From Stappia indica (GTDB lineage: Bacteria > Pseudomonadota > Alphaproteobacteria > Rhizobiales > Stappiaceae): a stretch of DNA of 64,000 nt. The notes under the pieces were generated by a model. That model saw only the letters and a list, made by a program, of their open reading frames with translations, had not been told where the DNA came from and ran no database searches. Location: NCBI RefSeq assembly GCF_009789575.1, contig NZ_CP046908.1, positions 4,059,001 to 4,123,000 of the forward strand. The letters run 5' to 3'. The translations under genes were made by a program, and so were the position numbers. Of the stretch, positions 43,120 through 51,505 are shown piece by piece; position 1 is the first letter of the stretch; every line of letters begins with the position of its first letter.

Positions 43120-44328
43120 ATGACGACGAACAGGCAAGGCTGGCACCCCGAGACGACCCTGGTGCATAGCGGAACGACACGCTCCCCCTATGGCGAGACG
43201 TCCGAGGCGATGTACCTGACCCAGGGCTTCGTCTACGCAACGGCCGAGGCGGCCGAGGCGCGGTTCAACGGCGACGATCCCGGCTTCGTCTATTCGCGCT
43301 ATGCCAACCCGACCGTCGCGATGTTCGAGAACCGCATCGCCGCCCTGGAAGGGGCGGAGGCCGCCCGCGCCACGGCGAGCGGCATGGCCGCCGTCAACCT
43401 GGCGCTGATGGCCTGCTGCAAGGCGGGCGACCACGTGGTCGCGGCCAAGGCGCTGTTCGGCTCGTGCCGCTACATCGTCGAGACCCTGCTGCCGCGCTTC
43501 GGCGTGTCCTCGACGCTGGTCGACGGCACCGACCTCGACGCCTGGCGCGCCGCCATCCGCCCGGAGACGGTCGCCTGCTTCCTGGAAAGCCCGACCAACC
43601 CGACGCTGGAGGTGATCGACATCGCCGCCGTCGCCGAGATGGCCCATGCGGTCGGGGCGAAGCTGATCGTCGACAACGTCTTCGCCACGCCGATCTGGCA
43701 GTCGCCGCTGGCGCTGGGCGCCGACATCGTCGTCTATTCCGCCACCAAGCATATCGACGGCCAGGGCCGGTGCCTGGGCGGCGTGGTGCTGGGCACCGAG
43801 GAGTGGATCGCCGATGAGGTGATGCCCTTCATGAAGCATACCGGCCCGTCGATGAGCCCGTTCAACGCCTGGGTGATGCTGAAGGGGCTGGAGACGCTGG
43901 CCCTGCGCGTGGAGCGCCAGACCCGCACCGCCTCGCGGCTGGCCGACGTGCTGGCCGAGCATCCGGCGGTGGCGCGGCTGATCTATCCCGGCCGGGCCGA
44001 CCATCCGCAGGCCGAGGTGGTGCGCCGCCAGATGAAGGCCGGCTCGACCATGCTGGCGCTGGAGCTGAAAGGCGGCAAGGTTGCCGCCTTCCGCGCCTCC
44101 AACGCGCTCAAGATCGTCAAGATGTCCAACAATCTCGGCGATGCCAGGAGCCTCATCACCCATCCGGCGACGACGACGCACCAGTCGGTCGCCGAAGAGG
44201 CGAGGCTGGAGCTGGGCATCACCGACGGGCTGCTGCGCCTGTCGGTCGGCCTGGAGCACGAGGACGACCTCGCCGCCGACCTGCTGACCGCGCTGGACAT
44301 GGCGCTTGATGTGGGCCAAGGCGCTTAA
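43120..44328 (+). CDS. metZ: O-succinylhomoserine sulfhydrylase
   Basis: This 402-residue PLP enzyme makes homocysteine from O-succinylhomoserine and sulfide. It belongs to the Cys/Met-metabolism family: ARYxNPT-like YSRYANPTVAMFE, the cofactor aspartate in LIVDNVFATP and the PLP lysine (about 210) in SATKHIDGQGRCLGG. The extended phrase HIDGQGR favours MetZ over cystathionine synthases. ATG 43120 with GGAGA upstream is preferred over the in-frame TTG at 43102, which would overlap the terminator. It is under SAM-II control and overlaps the convergent phosphatidyltransferase gene by four bases. Confidence 0.92.
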   Translation: MTTNRQGWHPETTLVHSGTTRSPYGETSEAMYLTQGFVYATAEAAEARFNGDDPGFVYSRYANPTVAMFENRIAALEGAEAARATASGMAAVNLALMACCKAGDHVVAAKALFGSCRYIVETLLPRFGVSSTLVDGTDLDAWRAAIRPETVACFLESPTNPTLEVIDIAAVAEMAHAVGAKLIVDNVFATPIWQSPLALGADIVVYSATKHIDGQGRCLGGVVLGTEEWIADEVMPFMKHTGPSMSPFNAWVMLKGLETLALRVERQTRTASRLADVLAEHPAVARLIYPGRADHPQAEVVRRQMKAGSTMLALELKGGKVAAFRASNALKIVKMSNNLGDARSLITHPATTTHQSVAEEARLELGITDGLLRLSVGLEHEDDLAADLLTALDMALDVGQGA

Positions 44329-44927
44329 AGCAGCCGCGCCACCATGACGAGACGCGCGGTCGCCGAGACCGCGCAGACCGCCGCGAAGGCCCAGGCGATG
44401 GGCGCGAAGGCGGCCGGAAACAGGCAGAAGGCGAGGAAGACGGCGATCGTCTCCGCGCCCTCCGCCAGCCCGCCGAGATAGTAGAGCGACTTGGCCCCTT
44501 GCGCGCTGGTCGCAAGCCCGCGCTTTTCCGCCATGATGGCAAAGCCGAGGAAGCTCGCCCCGTTCATGTAGAAGCCGAGCAGCAGCGCGCTGGCCGCCAG
44601 CGCGTTGGCGGCCGGATCTGCCAGCGCGAAGGCGAAGGGGATCGCCCCGTAGAAGAAGAAATCCAGCACGATGTCGAGATAGCCGCCGCGATCCGTGCGG
44701 GCGCGCGCACGCGCCACCGCCCCGTCGAGCCCGTCGGCCAGCCGGTTGGCGAGGATCAGCAGCGCGGCCAGCAGCGGGGCATGCCAGCAGATGGCCAGCG
44801 CCGCGGCGAGGCCGCAGGCAAAGCCGGCGAGCGTCACCGTATCGGCCTTGACCCCGGCCGCGGCAAGACGCCGGCCGGCGGCATTGAGCACCGGGTCGAT
44901 GAGCGGCCGCAGGCGTGCGTCGAACAT
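44325..44927 (-). CDS. CDP-alcohol phosphatidyltransferase family protein
   Basis: This 200-residue membrane enzyme transfers a phosphatidyl group from CDP-diacylglycerol to an alcohol. The catalytic signature is present as DGLDGAVAR, then GGYLDIVLD (about residues 65-87), giving the DG(x)2AR(x)8G(x)3D(x)3D pattern. Five or six hydrophobic helices make up the rest. The alcohol acceptor is not evident. ATG 44927 follows GGAACC; the longer frame upstream is not needed for the family length. Confidence 0.85.
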   Translation of the reverse strand: MFDARLRPLIDPVLNAAGRRLAAAGVKADTVTLAGFACGLAAALAICWHAPLLAALLILANRLADGLDGAVARARARTDRGGYLDIVLDFFFYGAIPFAFALADPAANALAASALLLGFYMNGASFLGFAIMAEKRGLATSAQGAKSLYYLGGLAEGAETIAVFLAFCLFPAAFAPIAWAFAAVCAVSATARLVMVARLL

Positions 44928-45152
44928 GGGTGGTTCCTTCGGCGGGCAGGACAGCCCGCCTCCAAGGCAATGCCGCGGACGGCTCCTGCGCGCAAGCGGC
45001 ACGGCGGTAAAATCCGCCTCACGGATCGGCGATCCGGCGCCCGCGCAAGGGGCTGGAAATACGGGCGAACCGGATTAGATTGCGGAAACACCGGCGAGAG
45101 CCCGGTGCGTCGGCGGCGGGGCCGCGACGGCAGACGAGGCGGAAGGACAGGC

Positions 45153-45545
45153 ATGTACCGGGCGGTGACGCGCGATATCCAGGTGACGGTCGAACCGCAC
45201 TATCTCGCGGACGAATCCAGCCCGGACGACAGCCGCTTCGTGTGGGCCTATTCGGTCGACATCGTCAATCTCGGCCTCGACACGGTGCGCCTGCGCGCCC
45301 GCCACTGGCGCATCGTCGATGCGCTCGGCCGGCTGGAGGAGGTGCGGGGCCTCGGCGTCGTCGGCGAGCAGCCGGTGCTCGCGCCCGGCGAGCGGTTCGA
45401 ATACACCTCCGGCTGCCCCTTGCGCACCAGCTCCGGCATGATGGAGGGCAGCTACGAGATGGAGACGGTGGAGGGCGAGCGCTTCGACATCGCCATCCCG
45501 GCCTTCTCACTCGACATTCCCGGCACAGCGCGCAGCATCAACTGA
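45153..45545 (+). CDS. apaG: ApaG protein (Co2+/Mg2+ efflux protein family)
   Basis: This 130-residue protein is an immunoglobulin-like beta-sandwich of the ApaG family. Typical stretches are FVWAYSVDIVNLG, LRARHWRIVDALGR and LAPGERFEYTSGCPLRTSSG, ending with a strand around DIAIPAFSLD. The name comes from a Salmonella mutant with cobalt resistance; the molecular role is unsettled. ATG 45153 follows GGAAGGA. The family is single-copy in most alphaproteobacteria, as seen here. Confidence 0.93.
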   Translation: MYRAVTRDIQVTVEPHYLADESSPDDSRFVWAYSVDIVNLGLDTVRLRARHWRIVDALGRLEEVRGLGVVGEQPVLAPGERFEYTSGCPLRTSSGMMEGSYEMETVEGERFDIAIPAFSLDIPGTARSIN

Positions 45546-45602
45546 CCGCCGGCCTCCCGCGAGGTGGGCGCCGGACGCAGATCTGCCTTGCCGGTGCCGC
45601 CC

Positions 45603-45715
45603 TTGAACCGGGCGCGGGAGGAAGTATATCAAGGCCTCGAGGACGACCTCACCCGGCGGCGGCACGCTTCGCATCCGGGCAGTTCGGCCGGGACGACCCG
45701 GTTTGCAAAACCGGG
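45603..45715 (+). promoter_or_regulatory. promoter and start-site hairpin of the PACE gene
   Basis: TTGAAC (45603-45608) and TATATC (45625-45630) are 16 bases apart. Further down, CCCGGTTT (45697-45704) and AAACCGGG (45708-45715) form a perfect hairpin with a 3-base loop. Its right arm includes the GGGAG ribosome site of the PACE gene, eight bases before the ATG, so translation could be masked. Confidence 0.5.
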
Positions 45716-45723
45716 AGTTTCCC

Positions 45724-46155
45724 ATGCGCTCGACCCTCGACCGCCTTCGCCACGCCCTTGCCTTCGAGATCATCGGCCTTGCCATCATCACGCCGCTCGG
45801 CGCGCTCCTGTTCGGCCTTGCGCTGGCCGACATGGGCGTGATCGGCATCGCCGCTGCGACCCTCGCGACGGTGTGGACCTACATCTACAATCTCGGCTTC
45901 GACCATGCGCTGATGGCCCTGCGCGGCGACACGGCCAAGAGCCTGCGCCTGCGCGTCGCCCATGCGCTGCTGTTCGAGCTCGGTCTCCTGGTGATCCTGG
46001 TGCCGCCGATCGCCTGGTACCTGGACATCGGCCTCGTCGAGGCGCTGGTGATGGATGCGGCGCTGGCGCTGTTCTACGTGGTCTACGCCTTCGTCTTCAA
46101 CCTGGCCTACGACACGGTGTTTCCGGTGCCGCGCCCGGCCCTGCAGGACGGGTAG
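45724..46155 (+). CDS. PACE family efflux transporter (two BTP domains)
   Basis: This 143-residue membrane protein has four helices arranged as two bacterial transmembrane pair domains. The first pair starts RHALAFEIIGLAIITPLGA and the second AHALLFELGLLVILVPPIAW; the same H-A-(L)-(L/A)-F-E pattern in both halves marks the PACE family. Characterised members (AceI) export biocides such as chlorhexidine and short diamines. Each half has the conserved glutamate. ATG 45724 is used; an in-frame TTG lies in the upstream hairpin. A terminator follows at 46212. Confidence 0.88.
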   Translation: MRSTLDRLRHALAFEIIGLAIITPLGALLFGLALADMGVIGIAAATLATVWTYIYNLGFDHALMALRGDTAKSLRLRVAHALLFELGLLVILVPPIAWYLDIGLVEALVMDAALALFYVVYAFVFNLAYDTVFPVPRPALQDG

Positions 46156-46211
46156 GACACGCAGGGCACACGCGCGGGCAGCGGCTTTCATCGACCATCG
46201 ACATGTATTTG

Positions 46212-46243
46212 CGGCGGCAGGGCGATAACCTGCCGCCGTTTTT
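46212..46243 (+). terminator. terminator after the PACE gene
   Basis: CGGCGGCAGG (46212-46221) pairs with CCTGCCGCCG (46229-46238), followed by five T residues at 46239-46243. Confidence 0.88.
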
Positions 46244-46317
46244 CGTTGAAGGGACGAGACGAACCGCATTCTGTAAACGTCGCATCAATAGTACAAAGGT
46301 TATGTGTGATCTCTTCG

Positions 46318-46341
46318 ACAGACGAATCGTCGATCGTCTGT
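46318..46341. promoter_or_regulatory. inverted repeat upstream of the first GGDEF-EAL gene
   Basis: ACAGACGA (46318-46325) and TCGTCTGT (46334-46341) are a perfect 8-bp inverted repeat with an 8-base spacer. It lies about 80 bases before the start codon, next to an AT-rich segment. It could be a regulator site; no known motif fits. Confidence 0.4.
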
Positions 46342-46420
46342 TAACGTGCTTTAACCTTTACGGGGTTTTCGGGAGGCGGTGCGGTGTCCAACGAGGCGGG
46401 TACCGGTTGAGGGGGACGGG

Positions 46421-48508
46421 ATGCGCAACACGGTGAGAGATCCCGGCGCCTTGGCACTGCCGCCGTCGCAGCTGCATCTGCTTGCCTACCGATCGACCTT
46501 CGAAACCGCTTCCGTCCGCATCCTGGTCTGCGACCGCAAGCTAATCGTGCGCGACGTCAATCCTGCCTTGCTGGAGACGGAAGGGCTCGACAGGAGCGCC
46601 TTTGTCGGTCGCCCCCTGTCCGAGGTGATGGGCAAGGCGGTGTACGAGCGCCGGCTGCCGCAGGTCGAGGCCGCGCTGGCGGGCCAGGCGCAGACCACGG
46701 TGGAATGGGGCCTGCGCCGTGCCACCCGCGGCCAGCTGCTGCGCATCCGCCACGAGCCGGTGCGCGACGAGGCCGGCCAGGTGATCGGCGTGCTGCTGAC
46801 CATGGAGGACCGCACCGACCTGCACGAGCTGGAACAGCGCGTGTCGATGCAGGACGAGGTGATCCGCCAGACCTCCGACGCGCTGGCCGTGGTCGACCGC
46901 GCGTTCAACTTCCTTTGGGCCAATCCCGCCTATGCGATGATCTGGAACCGCCTGCCTGAGGAAGTCGTGGGCGTGCCGGTGCCCGACGTCATCGGCATGG
47001 ACGGGTTCGAGGAACGGGTGCTGCCGCACCTGACCCGCTGCTTCGCCGGCGAGGTGGTGCAATACGAGCTCGTCAAGCGCCGCGCGGACGGCGAGGAAAC
47101 CCACTTTTCCGTGCGGCTGGAGCCGCTGAACGACGACGACGACATCCTGATCGGCGCCATCGTCAACATGCGCGACGTCACCGAGACGGCGCAGCTCGAC
47201 CGCCGCATGCGCCGCCAGGCCCTGCTGGACACGCTGACGGAACTGGCCAACCGCCACGCGCTGGAAAGCGAGATCGGCCGGCGCATCGAGCTGTGCGCCG
47301 AGCAGAGCGGCGGCTGCGAGGAGTGCCGCACGGCGCTGCTGCTGGTCGATCTCGACGACTTCAAGGTGGTCAACGACCTGGCCGGACACACGGCGGGCGA
47401 TGCGCTGCTGCGCCAGGTGGCGAGCCTGCTGAAGAGCCTCGATCCGAACGCCTTCGTCGCGCGCCTGGGCGGCGACGAGTTCGCGCTGGTCGTCGACATC
47501 GCCGACGAGGCGGGGGCGGCTGCGCTGGGCGAGCGGGTGGTCCATTCGATCGAGGCGGTCGGGTTCTCTTGGAACGGCGAGCTGTTTTCCATCGGCGCCA
47601 GCGTCGGTATCGCGCTGCTCGACCGGGAAGCCTTCGCCGCCTCGACGCCGACCGCGCAGGACGTGCTGAACTGGGCCGACCGCGCCTGCCTCGTTGCCAA
47701 GGAAAAGGGCGGCGCGCGCCTGTCGGTGTTCCATCCCGACGACGACGAGATGCGTGCGCGCTTCGAAGAAATCGGCAATTTCCAGGTGGTGCAGAACGCG
47801 CTGCAGCACGACCGTTTCGAACTGTTCGTGATGCCGGTCGCCCCGGTCGACGACACCAGCCGGCCCTGGCACGAAGTGCTGCTGCGGGTGATCTCGGAGG
47901 ACGGGCGGCCGCTGCCGCCGGCCGGGTTCATCGCCGCCGCCGAACGCCACGGGCTGATGAACCGGGTCGACCGCTGGGTGGTGGAGACCGTGCTGCAGCG
48001 CCTGCCGGAGCTGCCGGCCGACGCGCATCTGTCGATCAACCTGTCGGGCCAGTCGGTCGGCGACCCGATCTTCTGCGACTTTCTTCTTTCGGCCCTGGAT
48101 GCGGCCGCCGTCGCCCCGGGCCGGCTCGCCTTCGAGATCACCGAGACTTCGGCCGTGCGCTCGATGGAGACGGCACTGGAGCTGATCGCCGGCCTCAAGG
48201 CGCGGGGCGTCGGCGTGGTGCTCGACGATTTCGGCTCGGGCCTGTCGTCCTTCGGCTACCTGCGCCGCTTCGACGTCGACATGCTGAAGATCGACGGCAA
48301 CATCATCGGCAATGTGCGCGAGGACAAGGTGCAGCAGACCATCGTCGCCGGCATCGTCGCCGTGGCCGAGGTCATGCAGGTTCGTGTCGTAGCGGAATAT
48401 GTGGAGGACCGGGAGACGCTGGAGGTCTTGCGCGGGCTCGGCGTCAGTCTCGTCCAGGGGTTTTATATCGGAAGGCCGGTTTCGTGGGGGGACGTCTTCG
48501 GAAGATGA
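46421..48508 (+). CDS. PAS-PAS-GGDEF-EAL cyclic di-GMP signalling protein, copy 1
   Basis: This 695-residue cytoplasmic protein has two PAS domains (about 25-140 and 150-265), a GGDEF domain and an EAL-type domain (about 445-690). The diguanylate cyclase motif is intact as RLGGDEFALV (about 347). The EAL signature is altered to EVLLRV (about 484), yet the other key residues are present: SINLSG, FEITET, LDDFGSG, KIDG and AEYVED. It may therefore make cyclic di-GMP, and the EAL part may be active or only bind it. No membrane helix is seen. ATG 46421 follows GAGGGGGACGGG. A close paralogue follows after 122 bases. Confidence 0.88.
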   Translation: MRNTVRDPGALALPPSQLHLLAYRSTFETASVRILVCDRKLIVRDVNPALLETEGLDRSAFVGRPLSEVMGKAVYERRLPQVEAALAGQAQTTVEWGLRRATRGQLLRIRHEPVRDEAGQVIGVLLTMEDRTDLHELEQRVSMQDEVIRQTSDALAVVDRAFNFLWANPAYAMIWNRLPEEVVGVPVPDVIGMDGFEERVLPHLTRCFAGEVVQYELVKRRADGEETHFSVRLEPLNDDDDILIGAIVNMRDVTETAQLDRRMRRQALLDTLTELANRHALESEIGRRIELCAEQSGGCEECRTALLLVDLDDFKVVNDLAGHTAGDALLRQVASLLKSLDPNAFVARLGGDEFALVVDIADEAGAAALGERVVHSIEAVGFSWNGELFSIGASVGIALLDREAFAASTPTAQDVLNWADRACLVAKEKGGARLSVFHPDDDEMRARFEEIGNFQVVQNALQHDRFELFVMPVAPVDDTSRPWHEVLLRVISEDGRPLPPAGFIAAAERHGLMNRVDRWVVETVLQRLPELPADAHLSINLSGQSVGDPIFCDFLLSALDAAAVAPGRLAFEITETSAVRSMETALELIAGLKARGVGVVLDDFGSGLSSFGYLRRFDVDMLKIDGNIIGNVREDKVQQTIVAGIVAVAEVMQVRVVAEYVEDRETLEVLRGLGVSLVQGFYIGRPVSWGDVFGR

Positions 48509-48630
48509 GGGTCTGTTACTTTCCCAACTGCGACAAAGATGCCCCCTATGGTAGAGGTTAGACGGACCGATCGCGCCAGGCGAGCTGGCCGGTGCGGTTC
48601 GGGACCGGAAACCCGACGGGGAAGGCTGAA

Positions 48631-50796
48631 ATGGCATATGGACCCCGTGGCATGAGCGGCAGCGGCTTCGACAGCCTTGCGAAGATGACCGAGCTTCCGG
48701 TGGAGGAAAGCCGGGAGACGCATCCGAAAGCGCAGGCCGGCAGCGACGACTGGCCGATCTCCGTCGACCGCGAAGTCGTGCGGTCCGCGGTCATCGAGAT
48801 GAACCGCGCCGGCATGTTCGTGTGCGACCGCGACTACCGGATCTGGGATGTCGACGGGGCCTTCCTGGACATGGAGAACCTGGACCGCGAGGAGGTCATC
48901 GGCCGGCGGGTTGCCGAGATCGTCGGCCCGCGCGTCTTCTCCCTGCGAAAGCCGTATATCGACAATGCCTTTGCCGGCCAGGCCTGCCGCCTGCGCGTGC
49001 AGGGCGTGCGCGCACGCATGGTCGGGCGCCTGTTCGAGGTGGCCATCCAGCCGGTCTCCGCACCCGGCGGCGAGGTCGCCTGCGTCGTGGTGTCCGTGCG
49101 CGACGTCAGCCAGTTCGAGGCGATGACCGAGCGGCTGTCGATGCACGAGGAAATCGTGCGCCAGACCACCGACCGGATTTCGGTGATCGGCACGGACTTC
49201 CGCTACAAGTTCACCAATGCCGCCAATGCCGCCTTTTACGGCATGCAGCCGGAAGAGTTCCGCGGCATGCATGTCAGCGAACTCATCGGCAACGAGCGGT
49301 TCGACAGACGCGCGCGCGACTATTTCCTGCGCTGCTTTGCGGGGGCGTCGGTCGAGTACGAGCACGATCTCGTCGCCCCGGCCGGGGAAACGCGCTACCT
49401 GCGCGTGCGGATGGATCCGTATCGCGACGCCGACGGCACGATCTCCGCCGCCATCGTGGTGATGCGCGACATCACGGCGGCGAGCCTGATGGAAAAGGAG
49501 CTGCGTCGGCAGGCCCGCGAGGACGCGCTGACCGGGCTTGCCAACCGGCACGCGCTGCAGGCCGAGCTGGAAGACGTGATCGCCCGCGCCACCTCCGGCG
49601 GCGAGAAGGCGGCGCTCCTGACCATCGACCTCGACGACTTCAAGATCGTCAACGACATTTCCGGCCATGTCGGGGGCGATGCGCTGCTGTGCCAGATCGC
49701 CGGCGTGCTGAAGAGCCGCGAGGCGGACGAGCGGGTGCGCTGCGCCCGGCTCGGCGGCGACGAATTCGCCGTGGTGCTGCATGGCGCGGACGCGAAGGAG
49801 GCGCTGGCCTTCGGCAACCGGCTGGTCCACGACCTTGCCGCCATGCGCTTTGTCTGGGGCGGCATCACCCACGCCGTCGCCGCCAGCGTCGGCATCGCCC
49901 TGATCGAGCCATACGCGGAAGGCGGCCTGCCGCTGACCTGCTTCGAACTGCTGAACCGCGCCGACCGCGCCTGCCTGTACGGCAAGGAGATCGGCGGCGC
50001 GCGGGCCGTGGTGTTCCGCCCCGACGCGGAGGAGATGATCGCCCGCCAGATGGATGTCGGCAATGTCCGGATCATCTCGGACGCGGCCGAGCACGAGCGG
50101 TTCCAGCTCCATACGATGCCGATCCTGCCGGTCGACGGGCGCAGCCCGCCGATCCGCGAAGTGTTGCTGCGCGTGATCGACGAGGACGGGCGGGTGCTGG
50201 CGCCGGCCGCGCTGATCGGCTCGGCCGAGCGGCACGGCCTGATGCCGCGCATCGACCGCTGGGTGGTCTCGACCGTGCTCGCCAATGTCGACAAGGTGGA
50301 GGCCGGCACGCGGCTGTCCATCAACCTGTCGGGCCTGTCTGTCGGCGATCCGGACTTCAAGGATTTCCTGCTCTGCGCCCTCGACCGGCACCCGGACGCG
50401 GCACCGCGCCTGTGCTTCGAGATCACCGAGACGGCGGCGGTCCGGAGCCTGGCCACCGCCCAGGCGCTGACCGGCGAGCTGCGCCGGCGCGGTTGCGGCG
50501 TCATTCTCGACGACTTCGGCTCGGGCCTGTCGTCCTTTGCCTATCTGCGCCATTTCCAGGTCGATGCGCTGAAGATCGACGGCGCGATCATCGGCGATGT
50601 CGTCCATGACGGCTTTCAGCAGACGGTGGTTGCCGGGCTGGTGGCCATCGCCGCCAAGCTGGGCGTCGGCGTCATCGCCGAATATGTCGAGACGGCGGAA
50701 ATGCAGACGATGCTGCGCGACCTCGGGGTGACGCAGGTGCAGGGCTTCCACGTCGGCCGGCCGACGCCCTGGGTCGGCTACGGCCTGGCGGACTGA
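48631..50796 (+). CDS. PAS-PAS-GGDEF-EAL cyclic di-GMP signalling protein, copy 2
   Basis: This 721-residue protein shares the whole plan of the gene before it: two PAS domains, an intact RLGGDEFAVV (about 373) and an EAL-type domain with the same change, EVLLRV (about 509). Long identical phrases such as LSINLSG, LDDFGSGLSSF, KIDG and IAEYVE show that the two arose by tandem duplication. The N-terminal 60 residues are different and probably flexible. ATG 48631 follows GGGGAAGG. Different PAS sequences suggest that the two read different signals. Confidence 0.88.
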   Translation: MAYGPRGMSGSGFDSLAKMTELPVEESRETHPKAQAGSDDWPISVDREVVRSAVIEMNRAGMFVCDRDYRIWDVDGAFLDMENLDREEVIGRRVAEIVGPRVFSLRKPYIDNAFAGQACRLRVQGVRARMVGRLFEVAIQPVSAPGGEVACVVVSVRDVSQFEAMTERLSMHEEIVRQTTDRISVIGTDFRYKFTNAANAAFYGMQPEEFRGMHVSELIGNERFDRRARDYFLRCFAGASVEYEHDLVAPAGETRYLRVRMDPYRDADGTISAAIVVMRDITAASLMEKELRRQAREDALTGLANRHALQAELEDVIARATSGGEKAALLTIDLDDFKIVNDISGHVGGDALLCQIAGVLKSREADERVRCARLGGDEFAVVLHGADAKEALAFGNRLVHDLAAMRFVWGGITHAVAASVGIALIEPYAEGGLPLTCFELLNRADRACLYGKEIGGARAVVFRPDAEEMIARQMDVGNVRIISDAAEHERFQLHTMPILPVDGRSPPIREVLLRVIDEDGRVLAPAALIGSAERHGLMPRIDRWVVSTVLANVDKVEAGTRLSINLSGLSVGDPDFKDFLLCALDRHPDAAPRLCFEITETAAVRSLATAQALTGELRRRGCGVILDDFGSGLSSFAYLRHFQVDALKIDGAIIGDVVHDGFQQTVVAGLVAIAAKLGVGVIAEYVETAEMQTMLRDLGVTQVQGFHVGRPTPWVGYGLAD

Positions 50797-50843
50797 AAGC
50801 GAAGGACGGCAAGGGGAGGACGGGCGCGGCAAGGCGCCCGCCG

Positions 50844-51257
50844 TCAGTTGATGCGGTAGCGGGCCTGGGCGCCGCGCTCGATCGCCGCGACCGTCAGCTT
50901 GTCGAGGCCGAGCGCATCGCGCAGCAGCTGCAGCACGCGCAGCTCCTCCTGGGCCACCGCCACGTCGGCGATGGCGATCTCCACACCCAGCGCATAGGCG
51001 GTGTCGCGATAGGTCGGCGGCACGCTGGCGGCGATCACCGCGAAGGTGTTGGCCATGCCGTTCTCGGCCTGGAGGCGCTCGCCGCAATCCTGCGACACGG
51101 CCACGATGCGCTCCTGGTCGAAGCTGGCGAAGACCGGCAGCGTCTTGATGATCTCGCCGATGGAGTGCAGTTCCTTGTCGGTCATGCTGCTGTCGGAGGC
51201 CGACACCATCACCATCACATAGATCAGGGCTTCCTGGAGGCTGACGCGTTCGCTCAT
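50844..51257 (-). CDS. TerB family tellurite-resistance-like protein
   Basis: This 137-residue all-helical protein matches the TerB fold. It begins SLQEALIYVMVMVSASDSSMTDKE, where the acidic SASDSSMTDKEL stretch is the typical metal-binding helix-loop, and the second half repeats the pattern in VEIAIADVAVAQEELRVL. The family often sits near membranes and stress systems; tellurite resistance itself is not implied by one gene. ATG 51257 is used. It is divergent from lysS. Confidence 0.82.
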   Translation of the reverse strand: MSERVSLQEALIYVMVMVSASDSSMTDKELHSIGEIIKTLPVFASFDQERIVAVSQDCGERLQAENGMANTFAVIAASVPPTYRDTAYALGVEIAIADVAVAQEELRVLQLLRDALGLDKLTVAAIERGAQARYRIN

Positions 51258-51505
51258 CGGATCTGCGGACCTTTCTTGACCTTCCCGTTGGCGGTTGCCG
51301 TTTCCCCTAGCGGCATGCGGCGGCGAGCGCAAGGTGCCCATGGTCGCACGGCGCCGGGTGTGGCGATTTTTTGCGATGCGAAGGTTCCGTTCCGCCGGGA
51401 AACGCTCTAGTGTCGCGCGCCGGTCGGCCCGCGCCCGCGCGCCGTGCCGGCCGGTTTTGCGAATACCCCAATCCCGAAACACAAGACAAAGACAACGGTC
51501 CGCAC

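Noticed and set aside
46341-46354. CtrA box TTAA-N6-TTAA upstream of the GGDEF-EAL gene
   Set aside because: The spacing is six, not the seven bases CtrA needs, so I do not call it a site.
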